Assembly: GCF_913778665.1 (NCBI RefSeq) | Contig: NZ_CAJYVQ010000005.1 | Coordinates: forward strand, 1 to 64,000 | Source: an uncultured Stenotrophomonas sp. | GTDB taxonomy: Bacteria; Pseudomonadota; Gammaproteobacteria; Xanthomonadales; Xanthomonadaceae | Direction of reading: 5' to 3' | Length of the DNA: 64,000 nt | In this document: in pieces, positions 55,144 to 64,000 of the stretch | How the letters are laid out: each line of letters opens with the position of its first letter | Position numbering within the stretch: the stretch's first letter is position 1 | Notes under the pieces: generated by a model | What the model was told of the DNA's origin: nothing | Database searches by the model: none | Seen by the model: only the letters and a program-made list of their open reading frames with translations | Made by a program: the position numbers and the translations under genes

Positions 55144-55476
55144 TCAGTTGATCATCATGTGGTAGTGCATGCTCCAGATGATCCAGACCGACAGTGCGAC
55201 GATGATGAACAGGATCACCAGGGTGAACACGAAGCTGGCCAGGTTCCAGCCACCTTCGGACGTGCGGTCCATGTGCAGGAAATAGACCAGCTGTACCAGG
55301 ATCTGCGCCACCGCGAAGCCGACCAGCAGGAACAGCGTGAGCGGCCGCGACAGCACTGGGTTCATCACCAGCGCGAACGGCACCACGGTCAGCAGCGCGC
55401 ACAGCACGAAGCCGATCAGGTAGGACTTGGTGGAGCCGTGCGCATTGCCGGCGCGCGAGGTTTCGACGTGGGCCAT
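55144..55476 (-). CDS. cyoD: Cytochrome bo3 ubiquinol oxidase subunit IV
   Basis: The 110-residue protein has three membrane helices and the CyoD pattern with Y-F-L-H-M-D near the second helix and W-S-M-H-Y-H at the end. It supports assembly of the oxidase. One base separates it from cyoC. Confidence 0.9.
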   Translation of the reverse strand: MAHVETSRAGNAHGSTKSYLIGFVLCALLTVVPFALVMNPVLSRPLTLFLLVGFAVAQILVQLVYFLHMDRTSEGGWNLASFVFTLVILFIIVALSVWIIWSMHYHMMIN

Positions 55477-55477
55477 G

Positions 55478-56113
55478 TCAGAAGGCTCCGATCAGGTAGA
55501 CGAAGGTGAAGACGCAGATCCACACCAGGTCCAGGAAGTGCCAGAACAGGCTCAGGCACGACACGCGGGTGATGTTGGTCGGGGTCAGGCCGCGGCTGTA
55601 GACCTGGTGCATGACCACCGCCATCCAGATCAGGCCACTGGCCACGTGCAGGCCGTGGGTGGCGACCAGCGCGAAGAACGCCGACAGGTAGGCACTGGTG
55701 CTGGGGCCCGCGCCTTCGTGAATCAGGTGCGAGAACTCGTAGATCTCCATGCCGATGAACGAAGCGCCGAGCACGAAGGTCACGCCCAGCCAGCGCAGCA
55801 CCGCCGAGGCATCGTGGCGATGCATCGCCAGCACGGCCTGGCCGTAGGTGATGCTGGAGATCAGCAGCAGGAAGGTCTCGGCCATCACGAACGGCAGCGA
55901 GAACAGCTCCTTGCCGGTCGGGCCGCCGGCGTAGGCGGTGCTGAGCACCGCGTACGAGGCGAACAGCGAACCGAACAGCACCAGGTCGGACATGAGGTAG
56001 ACCCACATGCCGAACACCTTCATGCCGCCCTGCTCGTGGCCGTGGTCGTGCGCGTGGTGGTCCTCGTGCGCCTGCGTGTCGCTGGCCAGCTCGGGGCGGG
56101 TCAACAGGTTCAT
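55478..56113 (-). CDS. cyoC: Cytochrome bo3 ubiquinol oxidase subunit III
   Basis: The 211-residue protein has five membrane helices of the CyoC/COX3 family, with a His-rich N-terminus ([11 protein letters not shown]) and [10 protein letters not shown]. Its start overlaps the cyoB stop by four bases. Confidence 0.92.
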   Translation of the reverse strand: MNLLTRPELASDTQAHEDHHAHDHGHEQGGMKVFGMWVYLMSDLVLFGSLFASYAVLSTAYAGGPTGKELFSLPFVMAETFLLLISSITYGQAVLAMHRHDASAVLRWLGVTFVLGASFIGMEIYEFSHLIHEGAGPSTSAYLSAFFALVATHGLHVASGLIWMAVVMHQVYSRGLTPTNITRVSCLSLFWHFLDLVWICVFTFVYLIGAF

Positions 56114-58086
56114 GCGCGTACCTCCTTCAGCTTGGCCAAGCTGGCCGCTTCGGTGCGCGCCACCTCTTCGGAACTGACGTAGTAGTCCACGTCCTCGTCA
56201 TAGGAGCGCACGATCAGGGTGACGATCATCGCGATGAAGCTGGCTGCGGCCATCCACCAGATGTGCCAGACCAGAGCGAAGCACAGCACCAGAATCCAGA
56301 TGTTGAGGATCAGCGGTACGCCGGTGTTCTTCGGCATGTGGATCGGTGCGTACGTCTTCGGCGGCGGCGGCAGGCCGCGCTTCTTCGCTTCATGGAAGGC
56401 ATCCAGCTCATCGGCCTTGGGCACCACGGCGAAGTTGTAGAACGGCGGCGGCGACGGCGTGGCCCATTCCAGCGTGCGTGCGTTCCACGGGTCGCCGGTC
56501 AGATCCAGGTTGCGCTTGCGGTCGCGCACGCTCACGTAGATCTGCACCAGCATCAGGATGATGCCCGCGAACACGAACAGCGCACCGATGAACGCGGCGA
56601 TCAGGTACGGCGTCCACGCCGGGTTGTCGTACTGGTTCATGCGGCGGGTCATGCCCATGAAGCCCAGCATGTACAGCGGCATGAAGGCCAGGTAGAAGCC
56701 GATCACCCAGCACGCGAACGACCACTTGCCCAGGCGCTCGTTGAGAGTGAAGCCGAACACCTTCGGGAACCAGTAGGCGAAGCCGGCCAGGTAGCCGAAC
56801 AGCGCGCCGCCGATGATGGTGTTATGGAAGTGCGCGACCAGGAACAGGCTGTTGTGCAGCAGGAAGTCCGCGCCCGGGATGGCCAGCAGCACGCCGGTCA
56901 TGCCACCGATGGTGAAGGTGACCAGGAAGGCGATGGTCCACAGCATCGGTACGCTGAACTCGACACGGCCGCCGTACATGGTGAACAGCCAGGTGAAGAT
57001 CTTCACGCCGGTGGGGATGGCGATGATCATCGTCATGATGCCGAAGAAGGCATTGACGCTGGCACCGGAGCCCATGGTGAAGAAGTGGTGCAGCCAGACG
57101 ATGAACGACAGGATGCCGATTGCCAGCGTGGCGCCGACCATCGACTTGTAGCCGAACAGTTTCTTGCGCGCGAACGTGGCGGTCACTTCGGAGAAGATGC
57201 CGAACGCCGGCAGCACCAGGATGTACACCTCCGGATGGCCCCAGGCCCACACCAGGTTCACGTACATCATCGGGTTGCCACCCAATGTGTTGGTGTAGAA
57301 GTTGAAGTCCAGGTAGCGATCCAGGGTGAGCGCGCCCAGCGCCACGGTCAGGATCGGGAAGGCGGCGATGATGATCACGCTGGTGACCAGCACGGTCCAG
57401 GTGAACACCGGCATCTTCATCAGGGTCATGCCCGGCGCACGCATGCGCAGGATGGTGATGAACAGGTTGACGCCGGTCAGCAGGGTGCCGATGCCCGAAG
57501 CCTGCAACGCCCATATGTAGTAGTCCACGCCAACGCCTGGGCTGAACTCGATGCCCGACAGCGGCGGATAGGCGACCCAACCGGTCATGGCGAATTCGCC
57601 AACGCCCAGGGAGATCATCATCAGCGCTGCGCCGACCACGAAGATCCAGAAGCTGAAGGCGTTGAGGAACGGGAACGCCATGTCGCGCGCACCGATCTGC
57701 AGCGGCACGATGATGTTCATCAGGCCGACCACGAAGGGGGTGGCCACGAAGAAGATCATGATCACGCCATGCGCGGTGAAGATCTGGTCGTAGTGCTCGG
57801 GCGGCAGGAAACCGTCACTGCCCGGCCCGGCCGCGGCCAGCTGTGCGCGCATCATCAGCGCGTCGGCAAAGCCGCGCACCAGCATGACCAGCGCCACCAC
57901 CACGTACATGATGCCGATCTTCTTGTGGTCCACGGTGGTGAACCAGTCGCGCCACAGCGGGCCCCACAGCTTGAAGTACGTCACTGCGCCAAGCAGCGCG
58001 AGGCCACCCAGCACCATGGCCGCCAAGGTGACCACGACGATCGGCTCGTGCAGCGGCACGGCCTCCCACGTCAATTTACCCAACAT
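56110..58086 (-). CDS. cyoB: Cytochrome bo3 ubiquinol oxidase subunit I
   Basis: The 658-residue subunit carries the haem-copper centre. It has the W-G-H-P-E-V-Y-I motif with the His-Tyr pair, H-H-F-F-T-M for CuB and the H-F-H-N-T-I haem ligands. Some 15 membrane helices can be followed. It reduces oxygen to water and pumps protons, taking electrons from ubiquinol. Confidence 0.95.
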   Translation of the reverse strand: MLGKLTWEAVPLHEPIVVVTLAAMVLGGLALLGAVTYFKLWGPLWRDWFTTVDHKKIGIMYVVVALVMLVRGFADALMMRAQLAAAGPGSDGFLPPEHYDQIFTAHGVIMIFFVATPFVVGLMNIIVPLQIGARDMAFPFLNAFSFWIFVVGAALMMISLGVGEFAMTGWVAYPPLSGIEFSPGVGVDYYIWALQASGIGTLLTGVNLFITILRMRAPGMTLMKMPVFTWTVLVTSVIIIAAFPILTVALGALTLDRYLDFNFYTNTLGGNPMMYVNLVWAWGHPEVYILVLPAFGIFSEVTATFARKKLFGYKSMVGATLAIGILSFIVWLHHFFTMGSGASVNAFFGIMTMIIAIPTGVKIFTWLFTMYGGRVEFSVPMLWTIAFLVTFTIGGMTGVLLAIPGADFLLHNSLFLVAHFHNTIIGGALFGYLAGFAYWFPKVFGFTLNERLGKWSFACWVIGFYLAFMPLYMLGFMGMTRRMNQYDNPAWTPYLIAAFIGALFVFAGIILMLVQIYVSVRDRKRNLDLTGDPWNARTLEWATPSPPPFYNFAVVPKADELDAFHEAKKRGLPPPPKTYAPIHMPKNTGVPLILNIWILVLCFALVWHIWWMAAASFIAMIVTLIVRSYDEDVDYYVSSEEVARTEAASLAKLKEVRA

Positions 58087-58091
58087 GTTCG

Positions 58092-58997
58092 TTACTCCTG
58101 GGAAACCTGGGCACCATCGGCAGCGCCCGCCGGGGTAGCAGCAGCGGTGTTCTCACCGACGCCGATGAACTGGTCGATGACCTTCTTGAACAGCAGCGGT
58201 TCAACACTGGAGAAGTGCTGCACCGGTGCGTTCTTCGACGGCGCGGCCAGCGCCTTGAACTGCGTGAAGCTGAGCGCGTCCGGCGCGCTGCGCACCTCGG
58301 CCACCCAGCGCTCGAAGTCTTCGTTGCTGCTGGCAGTGGCGATGAACTTCATGTTCGAGAAGCCATGCCCGCTGTAGTTGCCGGACATGCCGCGGAACTG
58401 GCCGGGTTCGTTGGCGATCAGGTGTAGCTGCGTGCGCATGCCGGCCATCGCGTAGATCTGCCCACCCAGCTGCGGGATGAAGAAGGTATTCATCGTCGAG
58501 TTGGAGGTGATGTTGAATGCCAGCGGGCGGTTGGCCGGGAAGTTGAGCTGGTTGACCGTGGCGATGCCCAGGTCCGGGTACACGAACACCCACTTCCAGT
58601 CGGTGGCGATCACGTCCACGTGCAGCGGCTCACCGGCCACGTCCAGCGGCTTGTAGGGGTCCAGCTCGTGGGTGGACTTCCACACGATCACCGCCAGCAC
58701 CGCGATGATGATCAGCGGCACGCCCCAGACCACGATCTCCACCTTGGTGGAGTGCGACCAGTCCGGCGTGTATTTCGCGTTGGTGTTGCCGGCGCGGTAG
58801 CGCCACGCGAACACGAAGGTCAGCACGATGGCCGGTATCACCACGATCAGCATCAGGCCGATGCAGATCAGGATCAGGTCGCGCTGGGCGAGCCCGACCA
58901 TGCCCTTCGAATCCAGCAGCACCCAGTCACAGCCCGACAGGCCGACGCAGGCCAGGGCGACCAGCGCCAGGCGGATGCGGTTCCAGCAGATATTCAT
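58092..58997 (-). CDS. cyoA: Cytochrome bo3 ubiquinol oxidase subunit II
   Basis: The 301-residue protein has a lipobox L-S-G-C, two membrane helices and the periplasmic cupredoxin domain with W-K-W-V-F-V-Y-P. In the region where cytochrome c oxidases have CuA Cys ligands it reads M-S-G-N-Y-S-G-H-G without Cys, so it is a quinol oxidase. First gene of cyoABCD-sco; opposite the gap lies a mocR gene. Confidence 0.93.
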   Translation of the reverse strand: MNICWNRIRLALVALACVGLSGCDWVLLDSKGMVGLAQRDLILICIGLMLIVVIPAIVLTFVFAWRYRAGNTNAKYTPDWSHSTKVEIVVWGVPLIIIAVLAVIVWKSTHELDPYKPLDVAGEPLHVDVIATDWKWVFVYPDLGIATVNQLNFPANRPLAFNITSNSTMNTFFIPQLGGQIYAMAGMRTQLHLIANEPGQFRGMSGNYSGHGFSNMKFIATASSNEDFERWVAEVRSAPDALSFTQFKALAAPSKNAPVQHFSSVEPLLFKKVIDQFIGVGENTAAATPAGAADGAQVSQE

Positions 58998-59121
58998 TGG
59001 AGGTCAACCCTGTTGAAGAAGCGCGCTTGACCGGCTCGCCTGCGCGCAGCGCCCGGGCGTGGAGCGGCTACACTGTGGGTACGAGGTCGCCTACAAGCAG
59101 GCGAACCACTCCAATCAAGCC

Positions 59122-59144
59122 CATACAAGATACAGCATTGTATG
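59122..59144. promoter_or_regulatory. Candidate MocR operator 1
   Basis: CATACAA-GATACAGCA-TTGTATG, perfect 7-bp arms with a 9-nt spacer, 37 bp before mocR and about 125 bp before cyoA. The same arms and spacer length recur at 60619. Confidence 0.7.
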
Positions 59145-59180
59145 GACTTGTGCATCTGCACGTATGGAAAAATCTGACCG

Positions 59181-60596
59181 ATGACGCCACCTGCCGCCGG
59201 CCGCCGCCTGAAACACCCCAATCGCACCTGGGTCCGCCCCTTCCGCGAGGGCGCCGGCCCGCTGTACCTGCAGATTGCCCAGCAGGTGCGCGAGGCAGTG
59301 GATGACGGCGTGCTGCGCCCGGGCGACCGCCTGCCGCCACAGCGCGACCTGGCCCAGCAGGTGGGCGTGGACCTGACCACGGTCACCCGCGCCTTTGCCG
59401 AACTGCGCCAGGCCGGCCTGCTCGATGCGCAGGGCGCGGGCGGCACCTTCATCGCGCTGTCGGCCGGCAACCGCAGCACCTCGGTCGACCTGAGCATGAA
59501 CATCCCGCCGCTGCTGGGCAGCGCGCCGTTCGCACAGGGCATGGAGGCCGGCTTCCAGCACGTGGGCCAGCAGCTGGGCCAGGGCGAACTGATGAGCTAC
59601 CACGTCGGCGCCGGCACCCGCGAGGACCGCGCCGCCGCCGTACAGTGGCTGGCACCGATGCTGGGTACAGTCGGCGCCGACCAGGTAGTGATCTGTCCCG
59701 GTGCGCAGACCGCGCTGTGTGCATTGATCCTGGCCCGCACCCAGCCGGGCGAGCTGATCGCCGCCGAACAGCTGACCTACCCGGGCCTGCTGGCCGCCGC
59801 GCGCGTGCTGCAGCGGGGCGTGGTGCCGGTGGCGATGGACGCCGAAGGCATGCTGCCCGAGGCTCTGGAAGAAGCCTGCCAGCTGCGCCGCCCGCGCCTG
59901 CTGTACCTGGTGCCGACCATCCAGAACCCCACCACGGCAACGATGTCGGCGCAGCGCCGGCAGGCCCTGCTGGATGTCGCCAAGCGCCACGATCTGACCG
60001 TGATCGAAGACGATCCCTACTGGTTGCTGGCCGGGGACGCCGCGCCGCCGCTGGCCGCGCATCGCGACGCCGGCTGCTCTGTCTACTACATCTCCACCCT
60101 GTCCAAGTGCCTGGCGCCTGGCCTGCGCACCGCCTACCTGGTGGTACCGGCCGGCGAGCCGATGGAACCGGTACTGGACGCCCTGCGCGCCATCGCACTG
60201 ATGCCGACCCAGTCGATGGTGGCGGTGGCTTCGCAGTGGATCCGCAGTGGCCAGGCCCAGGACATGGTGCAGCGCTTCCAGCAGGAGCTGCGCGAGCGCC
60301 AGGCCATTGCCGCCCGGTATCTGCCCACCCGCGCCCAGGCCCATCCGGCCGGCCTGCACGTGTGGCTGCCGTTGCCGCCACGGCTGGACCAGTACCGGCT
60401 GATCCAGGCCGCCCAGGAACAGGGGCTGGGCATCGCCAGCTCCGACGCCTTCAGCGTGGAGGAGCCGCCACCGGGCAACGCGATCCGCCTGTCGCTGGGC
60501 GGCGCGGTCGACCAAGGCGCGCTGGCCGGGGCGCTGGCGAAGCTGAATGAGATCCTGTCTGAAGCGCCCGAGGCCCGGCACAGCGCCATTGTCTGA
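59181..60596 (+). CDS. MocR-type (GntR/aminotransferase) regulator 1
   Basis: The 471-residue protein has a GntR winged helix (residues ~28-95: G-P-L-Y-L-Q-I-A-Q-Q-V-R-E, R-L-P-P-Q-R-D-L-A, D-L-T-T-V-T-R-A-F) and a fold-I aminotransferase domain with PLP Lys309 in L-S-K-C-L-A-P-G. MocR proteins sense PLP or an amino compound and bind DNA as head-to-tail dimers. The two palindromes CATACAA-N9-TTGTATG are its likely targets, which would cover itself, cyoABCD and the downstream genes. Confidence 0.88.
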   Translation: MTPPAAGRRLKHPNRTWVRPFREGAGPLYLQIAQQVREAVDDGVLRPGDRLPPQRDLAQQVGVDLTTVTRAFAELRQAGLLDAQGAGGTFIALSAGNRSTSVDLSMNIPPLLGSAPFAQGMEAGFQHVGQQLGQGELMSYHVGAGTREDRAAAVQWLAPMLGTVGADQVVICPGAQTALCALILARTQPGELIAAEQLTYPGLLAAARVLQRGVVPVAMDAEGMLPEALEEACQLRRPRLLYLVPTIQNPTTATMSAQRRQALLDVAKRHDLTVIEDDPYWLLAGDAAPPLAAHRDAGCSVYYISTLSKCLAPGLRTAYLVVPAGEPMEPVLDALRAIALMPTQSMVAVASQWIRSGQAQDMVQRFQQELRERQAIAARYLPTRAQAHPAGLHVWLPLPPRLDQYRLIQAAQEQGLGIASSDAFSVEEPPPGNAIRLSLGGAVDQGALAGALAKLNEILSEAPEARHSAIV

Positions 60597-60618
60597 GTCA
60601 TCCACGTGGCACGGCATC

Positions 60619-60641
60619 CATACAAGGTGATATTTTGTATG
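60619..60641. promoter_or_regulatory. Candidate MocR operator 2
   Basis: CATACAA-GGTGATATT-TTGTATG, identical arms and spacer length to the site at 59122, followed by a further half-like TGTATGG. It lies 28 bp before the small membrane gene, probably across its promoter. Confidence 0.75.
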
Positions 60642-60669
60642 CAATGTATGGATGAAGGGACGTGCATCG

Positions 60670-60930
60670 ATGCGCGCCGAGAAACTGAAGTTCCACCTGG
60701 TGATGGCCGGTTGCGGCGGCTTTGTCGTGCTGATGATGGCCGCGCTGGCCTGGGTCTGCCTGCAGCCGCAGACCGTGGACGTGCAGGCCGCCGAGCGCCA
60801 CGCCATCGAGCAGTGCGTGCAGCGCAGCGAGGACCCGTCGCGTAGCGAGATCCAGCGCCGCGCGCAGGCCGATTCCTGCCGCGAGATGCGCAAGCAGTAC
60901 GTGCACAAGTTCGGCCGGGAAGACTCCTGA
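60670..60930 (+). CDS. Small single-pass membrane protein
   Basis: The 86-residue protein has one N-terminal helix (V-M-A-G-C-G-G-F-V-V-L-M-M-A) and a periplasmic-type tail with two Cys (Q-C-V-Q-R and S-C-R-E-M) and charged residues. No family is recognised. Its stop overlaps the next start (TGATG). The ATG at 60670 has AAGGGA upstream; an ATG at 60652 is possible. Confidence 0.7.
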   Translation: MRAEKLKFHLVMAGCGGFVVLMMAALAWVCLQPQTVDVQAAERHAIEQCVQRSEDPSRSEIQRRAQADSCREMRKQYVHKFGREDS

Positions 60931-61529
60931 TGGGCGCAGCCGCGCCGCGCCGCCGCTTGCTCCTGCCGACGATGATCGCCCTCGCCTGCCTGTTCATGGC
61001 CGGCGTGGCGACAGCCCTGTGGCAGTACTTCGGCTACAGCGCGCAATCCACGTTCACCGAACAGGTCATCGTGTTCGACGACGCGCAACTGCGCCTGCCG
61101 GCCGATCTCGCCGGTGACACCGGCCGCATCCGCGTGGTGCACTTCTGGGACCCGGCGTGCGCGGTCTGCAACCGCGAGACCGGTGCGCACCTGAGCTACC
61201 TGATCAGCATGTACCGCCGCGCTGGCATCGACTTCTATGCAATCCGACGCCCGGGCACGCAGGGCGAACTGCCCGAGCCACTGCGCAGCAAGGTGATCAA
61301 CCTGCCTTCCATCGACGGCATCGAGCACATTCCGGCCAGCCCGGCGGTGGCGATCTGGGACCGGCAGGGACATCTGGCCTACGCCGGCCCATACAGCATC
61401 GGCATGGTCTGCAACTCGGCCAACAGCTTCGTCGAACCGTTGCTGGACAAACTGGTGCGCGGCGAGACCGTGCGCCCGAAAGGACTGCTGGCCGTGGGCT
61501 GCTACTGCCCATGGCAGGCCAAGCGCTGA
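60930..61529 (+). CDS. Membrane-anchored thioredoxin-like protein (DUF6436 type)
   Basis: The 199-residue protein has a membrane helix at ~10-32 and a thioredoxin-like domain with H-F-W-D-P-A-C-A-V-C (CxxC) and later S-P-A-V-A-I-W-D, plus Cys residues near the end (M-V-C-N-S and C-Y-C-P-W). It is likely a periplasmic thiol enzyme. It is translationally coupled to the small membrane gene, which also carries two Cys. Confidence 0.8.
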   Translation: MGAAAPRRRLLLPTMIALACLFMAGVATALWQYFGYSAQSTFTEQVIVFDDAQLRLPADLAGDTGRIRVVHFWDPACAVCNRETGAHLSYLISMYRRAGIDFYAIRRPGTQGELPEPLRSKVINLPSIDGIEHIPASPAVAIWDRQGHLAYAGPYSIGMVCNSANSFVEPLLDKLVRGETVRPKGLLAVGCYCPWQAKR

Positions 61530-61538
61530 GGACGCGCC

Positions 61539-63053
61539 ATGACACCCTCGATGCTGGCGTGCATGGCCGCCGCAAACAACAACGGCGGTCACCTGCCCGA
61601 ACCGACCGATGGTTATGGACAGGCTCCCGCCGTTGCAAGCAACGATACGCCCCGACATGCTCCGTACATGCCGCGACCGGATGTCGCAGCGCGCGAGTGG
61701 GTGCAGGATGTGCTTGCGCACAGCGGGCCGATCTACCTGCGCATCGTCAATTCGCTGGAACGCACGGTGCGCCGTGGTGGTCTGGCACCCGGCCAGCGCC
61801 TGCCGTCGCAGCGCGCGTTGGCGCGACAGCTTGGCATCGACCTGACCACGGTCACCCGCGCGTTCGATGAAGCACGCAGGCGCGGCCTGATCGAGGCACG
61901 CGGTCCGCAAGGCAGTTTCATCGCACCGCCGAAGGCCGGCTTCGAGCAGGTGGTGGACCTGAGCATGAACGTGCCGCCGGTGCCCGACGCCGACGTGCTC
62001 GCCGAAACGCTGCGGCGTGGCGCCGCCGCTGTGCTTGCGCGCAGCAACGCATCGAACCTGATGACCTACCACCTGGGCGGCGGTAACCCGACCGACCGCC
62101 ATGCGGCGGCGCGCTGGCTGCAACCGATGCTGGGCGCGGTGGACGATGCCTGCCTGCTGCTGACCGAAGGCGCGCAGGTGGCGTTGTCGGCGATCCTGCT
62201 GAGCCAGAGCCGCGACGGCGATGCCATCCTATGCGATGCGCTGGTGTATCCCGGCCTGTTGCAGGCGGCCGCAGCACTCGGCCGGCGATTGCTGCCCGTG
62301 GCCAGCGACGAACACGGCATGTGCCCCGACGCGCTGGCGCGACAGGCACGCGAAAACGGCGCACGGCTGGTCTATCTCAACCCCAGCTGCCAGAACCCGA
62401 CCGCGCTGACCCTGCCGTTGCAACGGCGCGAGGCACTGGCTCGGGTGCTGGAACGCGAAGGCCTTCTGGCGATCGAGGATGATCCGTACTGGCACCTTGC
62501 CGAGGACGCACCAACACCGCTGGCGACACTGGCGCCACGCCATGTGTTCTACGTGGCAACGCTGTCGAAGGTGATCAGCCCCGGCCTGCGTACTGCCTTC
62601 GTGCACTGCCCAGGCGCCGCACACGCCGAGGCGATGACAGCCGCACTGCGGGCAACGCGGTTGATGGGCCATCCGCTGGTGTCGGCGCTGGCCAGTCAGC
62701 TGCTGCTGGATGGCTCGGCACAGTCGCTGCTGGCGCAGGTACGCAGCGAGGCACGTGAGCGCATGCGGATGGCGCGGTACCTGCTGGCGCCGTCGCTGCT
62801 GCAGCGTGCCGAGGGCCTGCATGCCTGGTGCCGGATACCGGCGCCGTGGACCGATGCGACCCTGGTGCGTATCGCCCAGCTGCAGGGGCTGGCGATCGCA
62901 CCGTCATCGGCATTCTGCCCGCCGGGGGTGCTGCATCCGAATGGCGTGCGGCTGTCGCTGGGGCTGGCAGCGGACCGCAGGCAACTGGAAAGCGCGTTGC
63001 GTCGGATCGACCGCCTGTTGTTGTCGGATGCCTTGCCGGCGATCGAACGGTAG
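61539..63053 (+). CDS. MocR-type regulator 2
   Basis: The 504-residue protein is a paralogue of the regulator at 59181: GntR helix (G-P-I-Y-L-R-I-V-N-S-L, R-L-P-S-Q-R-A-L-A, D-L-T-T-V-T-R-A-F), then aminotransferase domain with PLP Lys344 in L-S-K-V-I-S-P-G. The first ~45 residues are unusual, Asn/Pro rich; a start at M-P-R-P-D-V (61669) may be the true one. It follows the thioredoxin-like gene by nine bases, likely in the same operon. Confidence 0.85.
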   Translation: MTPSMLACMAAANNNGGHLPEPTDGYGQAPAVASNDTPRHAPYMPRPDVAAREWVQDVLAHSGPIYLRIVNSLERTVRRGGLAPGQRLPSQRALARQLGIDLTTVTRAFDEARRRGLIEARGPQGSFIAPPKAGFEQVVDLSMNVPPVPDADVLAETLRRGAAAVLARSNASNLMTYHLGGGNPTDRHAAARWLQPMLGAVDDACLLLTEGAQVALSAILLSQSRDGDAILCDALVYPGLLQAAAALGRRLLPVASDEHGMCPDALARQARENGARLVYLNPSCQNPTALTLPLQRREALARVLEREGLLAIEDDPYWHLAEDAPTPLATLAPRHVFYVATLSKVISPGLRTAFVHCPGAAHAEAMTAALRATRLMGHPLVSALASQLLLDGSAQSLLAQVRSEARERMRMARYLLAPSLLQRAEGLHAWCRIPAPWTDATLVRIAQLQGLAIAPSSAFCPPGVLHPNGVRLSLGLAADRRQLESALRRIDRLLLSDALPAIER

Positions 63054-63088
63054 CGCTGGTCCCTGCCCGGCGAGACGAAGGGTTGGCC

Positions 63089-63174
63089 CGGTGGATCCAC
63101 GCCATGCCTGGATAGGATATGCCCACCAACGGTCGGCACCCGCCAGACCGGTCGTGCCGGCCGCTGGCCGGCAG
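63089..63174. repeat. Degenerate and typical SMAG-like palindromes
   Basis: GGTGGATCCACGCC...TGGAT at about 63089-63112 and GTCGTGCCGGCCGCTGGCCG at 63151-63174 lie between convergent genes. Confidence 0.5.
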
Positions 63175-63186
63175 TACCGTTTACTG

Positions 63187-64000
63187 TCAGGCCAGGGCGG
63201 AGAGAGCCTGCACCAGAGCGTCCATCTGCGCTGGCCGGGTGAATACCGACGGTGTCACCCGCACGCAGGCACCCGATTCCAGTCCATCGCGATAGGTGGT
63301 GAAGATCCGATATTCATCCAGCAGGCGCTTCTGCAGTACCTGGTTCTGTTCCACCGAGGTGTGGCCGCGCAGGCGGAAACTGGCCAACGCACTGGCCAGC
63401 GCCGGATCCGGCGGAGACAGCACTTCGATATGCGCCATCTGCCGCGCGGGCACCGTCCAGCGTTCACGCAGGTAGCGCAGGCGCGCCTGCTTGTTGGCGG
63501 CACCGATACGCTGGTGCAATGCGATCGCCTCCGGCAGCGCCAGGTAGGCGGCGAAGTTGACCGTACCGGTATGAACGCGGCTGCCGACACGGCCATCGTC
63601 GGTCTCGCCCATGTACGGGTCCAGGTCCGCCACACGCCCCCTGCGCACGTACATCGCGCCGACGCCGACCGGCGCACCGATCCACTTGTGCAGGTTGATG
63701 CCAACGAAATCAGACTTCAGCTGCGGCACCGTGTAGTCGATCTGGCCGAACCCGTGCGCGGCATCGACGATCACATCGATACCACGCGCACGTGCGCGTT
63801 CGGCAATCTCGGCCACCGGCAGCACCAGCCCGTGGCGATGGCTGACCTGGGTCAGCAGCACCAGCTTCAGCCGCGGCAATCGCGCGAATGCGGTCTCGTA
63901 GGCCTCCACGGCCTGCGCGTGGTCCGGCACCGGCGGCAGCGCGATCCGCTCGACCTGTACGCTACGACGCTGCTGCAGCCAGCGCATCGCTCCGATCATG
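63187..64000 (-). CDS. Class V aminotransferase family protein, C-terminal part (cut by window edge)
   Basis: At least 270 residues of a fold-I PLP protein. PLP Lys is in N-L-H-K-W-I-G-A-P, the Asp partner in V-D-A-A-H-G-F, as in isopenicillin-N-epimerase/cysteine desulfurase-like enzymes. The N-terminal part lies beyond the window, so the Met near the edge is not a proven start. Substrate unknown. Confidence 0.82.
   Translation of the reverse strand, partial: MIGAMRWLQQRRSVQVERIALPPVPDHAQAVEAYETAFARLPRLKLVLLTQVSHRHGLVLPVAEIAERARARGIDVIVDAAHGFGQIDYTVPQLKSDFVGINLHKWIGAPVGVGAMYVRRGRVADLDPYMGETDDGRVGSRVHTGTVNFAAYLALPEAIALHQRIGAANKQARLRYLRERWTVPARQMAHIEVLSPPDPALASALASFRLRGHTSVEQNQVLQKRLLDEYRIFTTYRDGLESGACVRVTPSVFTRPAQMDALVQALSALA

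Noticed and set aside
56263..58377. 704-residue open frame on the plus strand
   Set aside because: Antisense to cyoB; His/Asp/Gln-rich composition with no domain.
59115..62123. 1002-residue open frame on the minus strand
   Set aside because: It runs antisense through the first mocR gene, both small genes and part of the second mocR gene, all with clear domains. Its residues (Arg, Gly, Gln, His rich) are typical of high-GC antisense frames.

Overview
The window looks like a chromosomal segment of a Stenotrophomonas species, most likely the S. maltophilia complex. G+C is high, nearly every recognisable gene is of Xanthomonadaceae type (tryptophan dioxygenase of X. campestris length, OpgB, DUF3772-type MscS channel, LpxO, biosynthetic SpeA, ComM). 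Intergenic spaces are full of short palindromes beginning with GTAG, which match the SMAG repeats described from S. maltophilia. I see no rRNA, tRNA, CRISPR array or prophage.

Left part (1-35 kb) is housekeeping. It starts with a cut DUF559 gene, then hppD with a divergent MarR regulator, a POT peptide transporter and kynA (aromatic amino acid breakdown). A heterotetrameric 2-oxoacid dehydrogenase operon follows (E1 alpha, E1 beta, a double SH3-like protein, E2; no E3). Next come a VOC protein, a NAD(P)-binding/WYL-regulator pair, a diguanylate cyclase, a YedI-type membrane protein, an ABC1/UbiB kinase, opgB, a large mechanosensitive channel, a lipocalin plus FAD oxidoreductase, two PepSY proteins beside a PhoP/PhoQ-like pair, divergent speA/speE, lpxO, a small LPS-kinase-like gene, a PII protein and ubiK.

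The stretch 35.1-42.3 kb is accessory DNA between ubiK and comM. It holds a second, frameshifted ubiK copy, a decayed IS3-family element, what look like orphan polymorphic-toxin and immunity modules, small lipoproteins, an Arr-type rifampin ADP-ribosyltransferase, a DUF998 membrane protein and a HEPN-like/LOTUS (OST-HTH) protein. Two copies of a ~100-bp sequence with the same reading-frame start show repeated rearrangement. I read it as a hotspot where contact-dependent toxin cassettes have been gained and broken.

Right part (42.3-64 kb) returns to core genes: comM, a Nudix hydrolase, a TonB-dependent receptor, a Cof-type phosphatase, an ExoD-family protein, a periplasmic sugar dehydrogenase with a DUF2231 membrane partner, a kexin-like secreted protease followed by a separate inhibitor/chaperone-like protein, the cytochrome bo3 operon cyoABCD with a terminal sco gene, and two MocR-type regulators separated by a small membrane protein and a thioredoxin-like protein. 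A palindrome CATACAA-N9-TTGTATG occurs twice, before the first mocR (opposite cyoA) and before the small membrane gene; it is the clearest candidate operator in the window.

The most unusual items are the HEPN-LOTUS protein, the toxin graveyard around the duplicated ubiK, the MocR/cyo regulatory unit, the protease with a trans-encoded I9-like partner, the SH3 protein inside the dehydrogenase operon, and a pair of inverted structured repeats at 19.8-20.3 kb whose long stems differ in sequence but stay perfectly paired.
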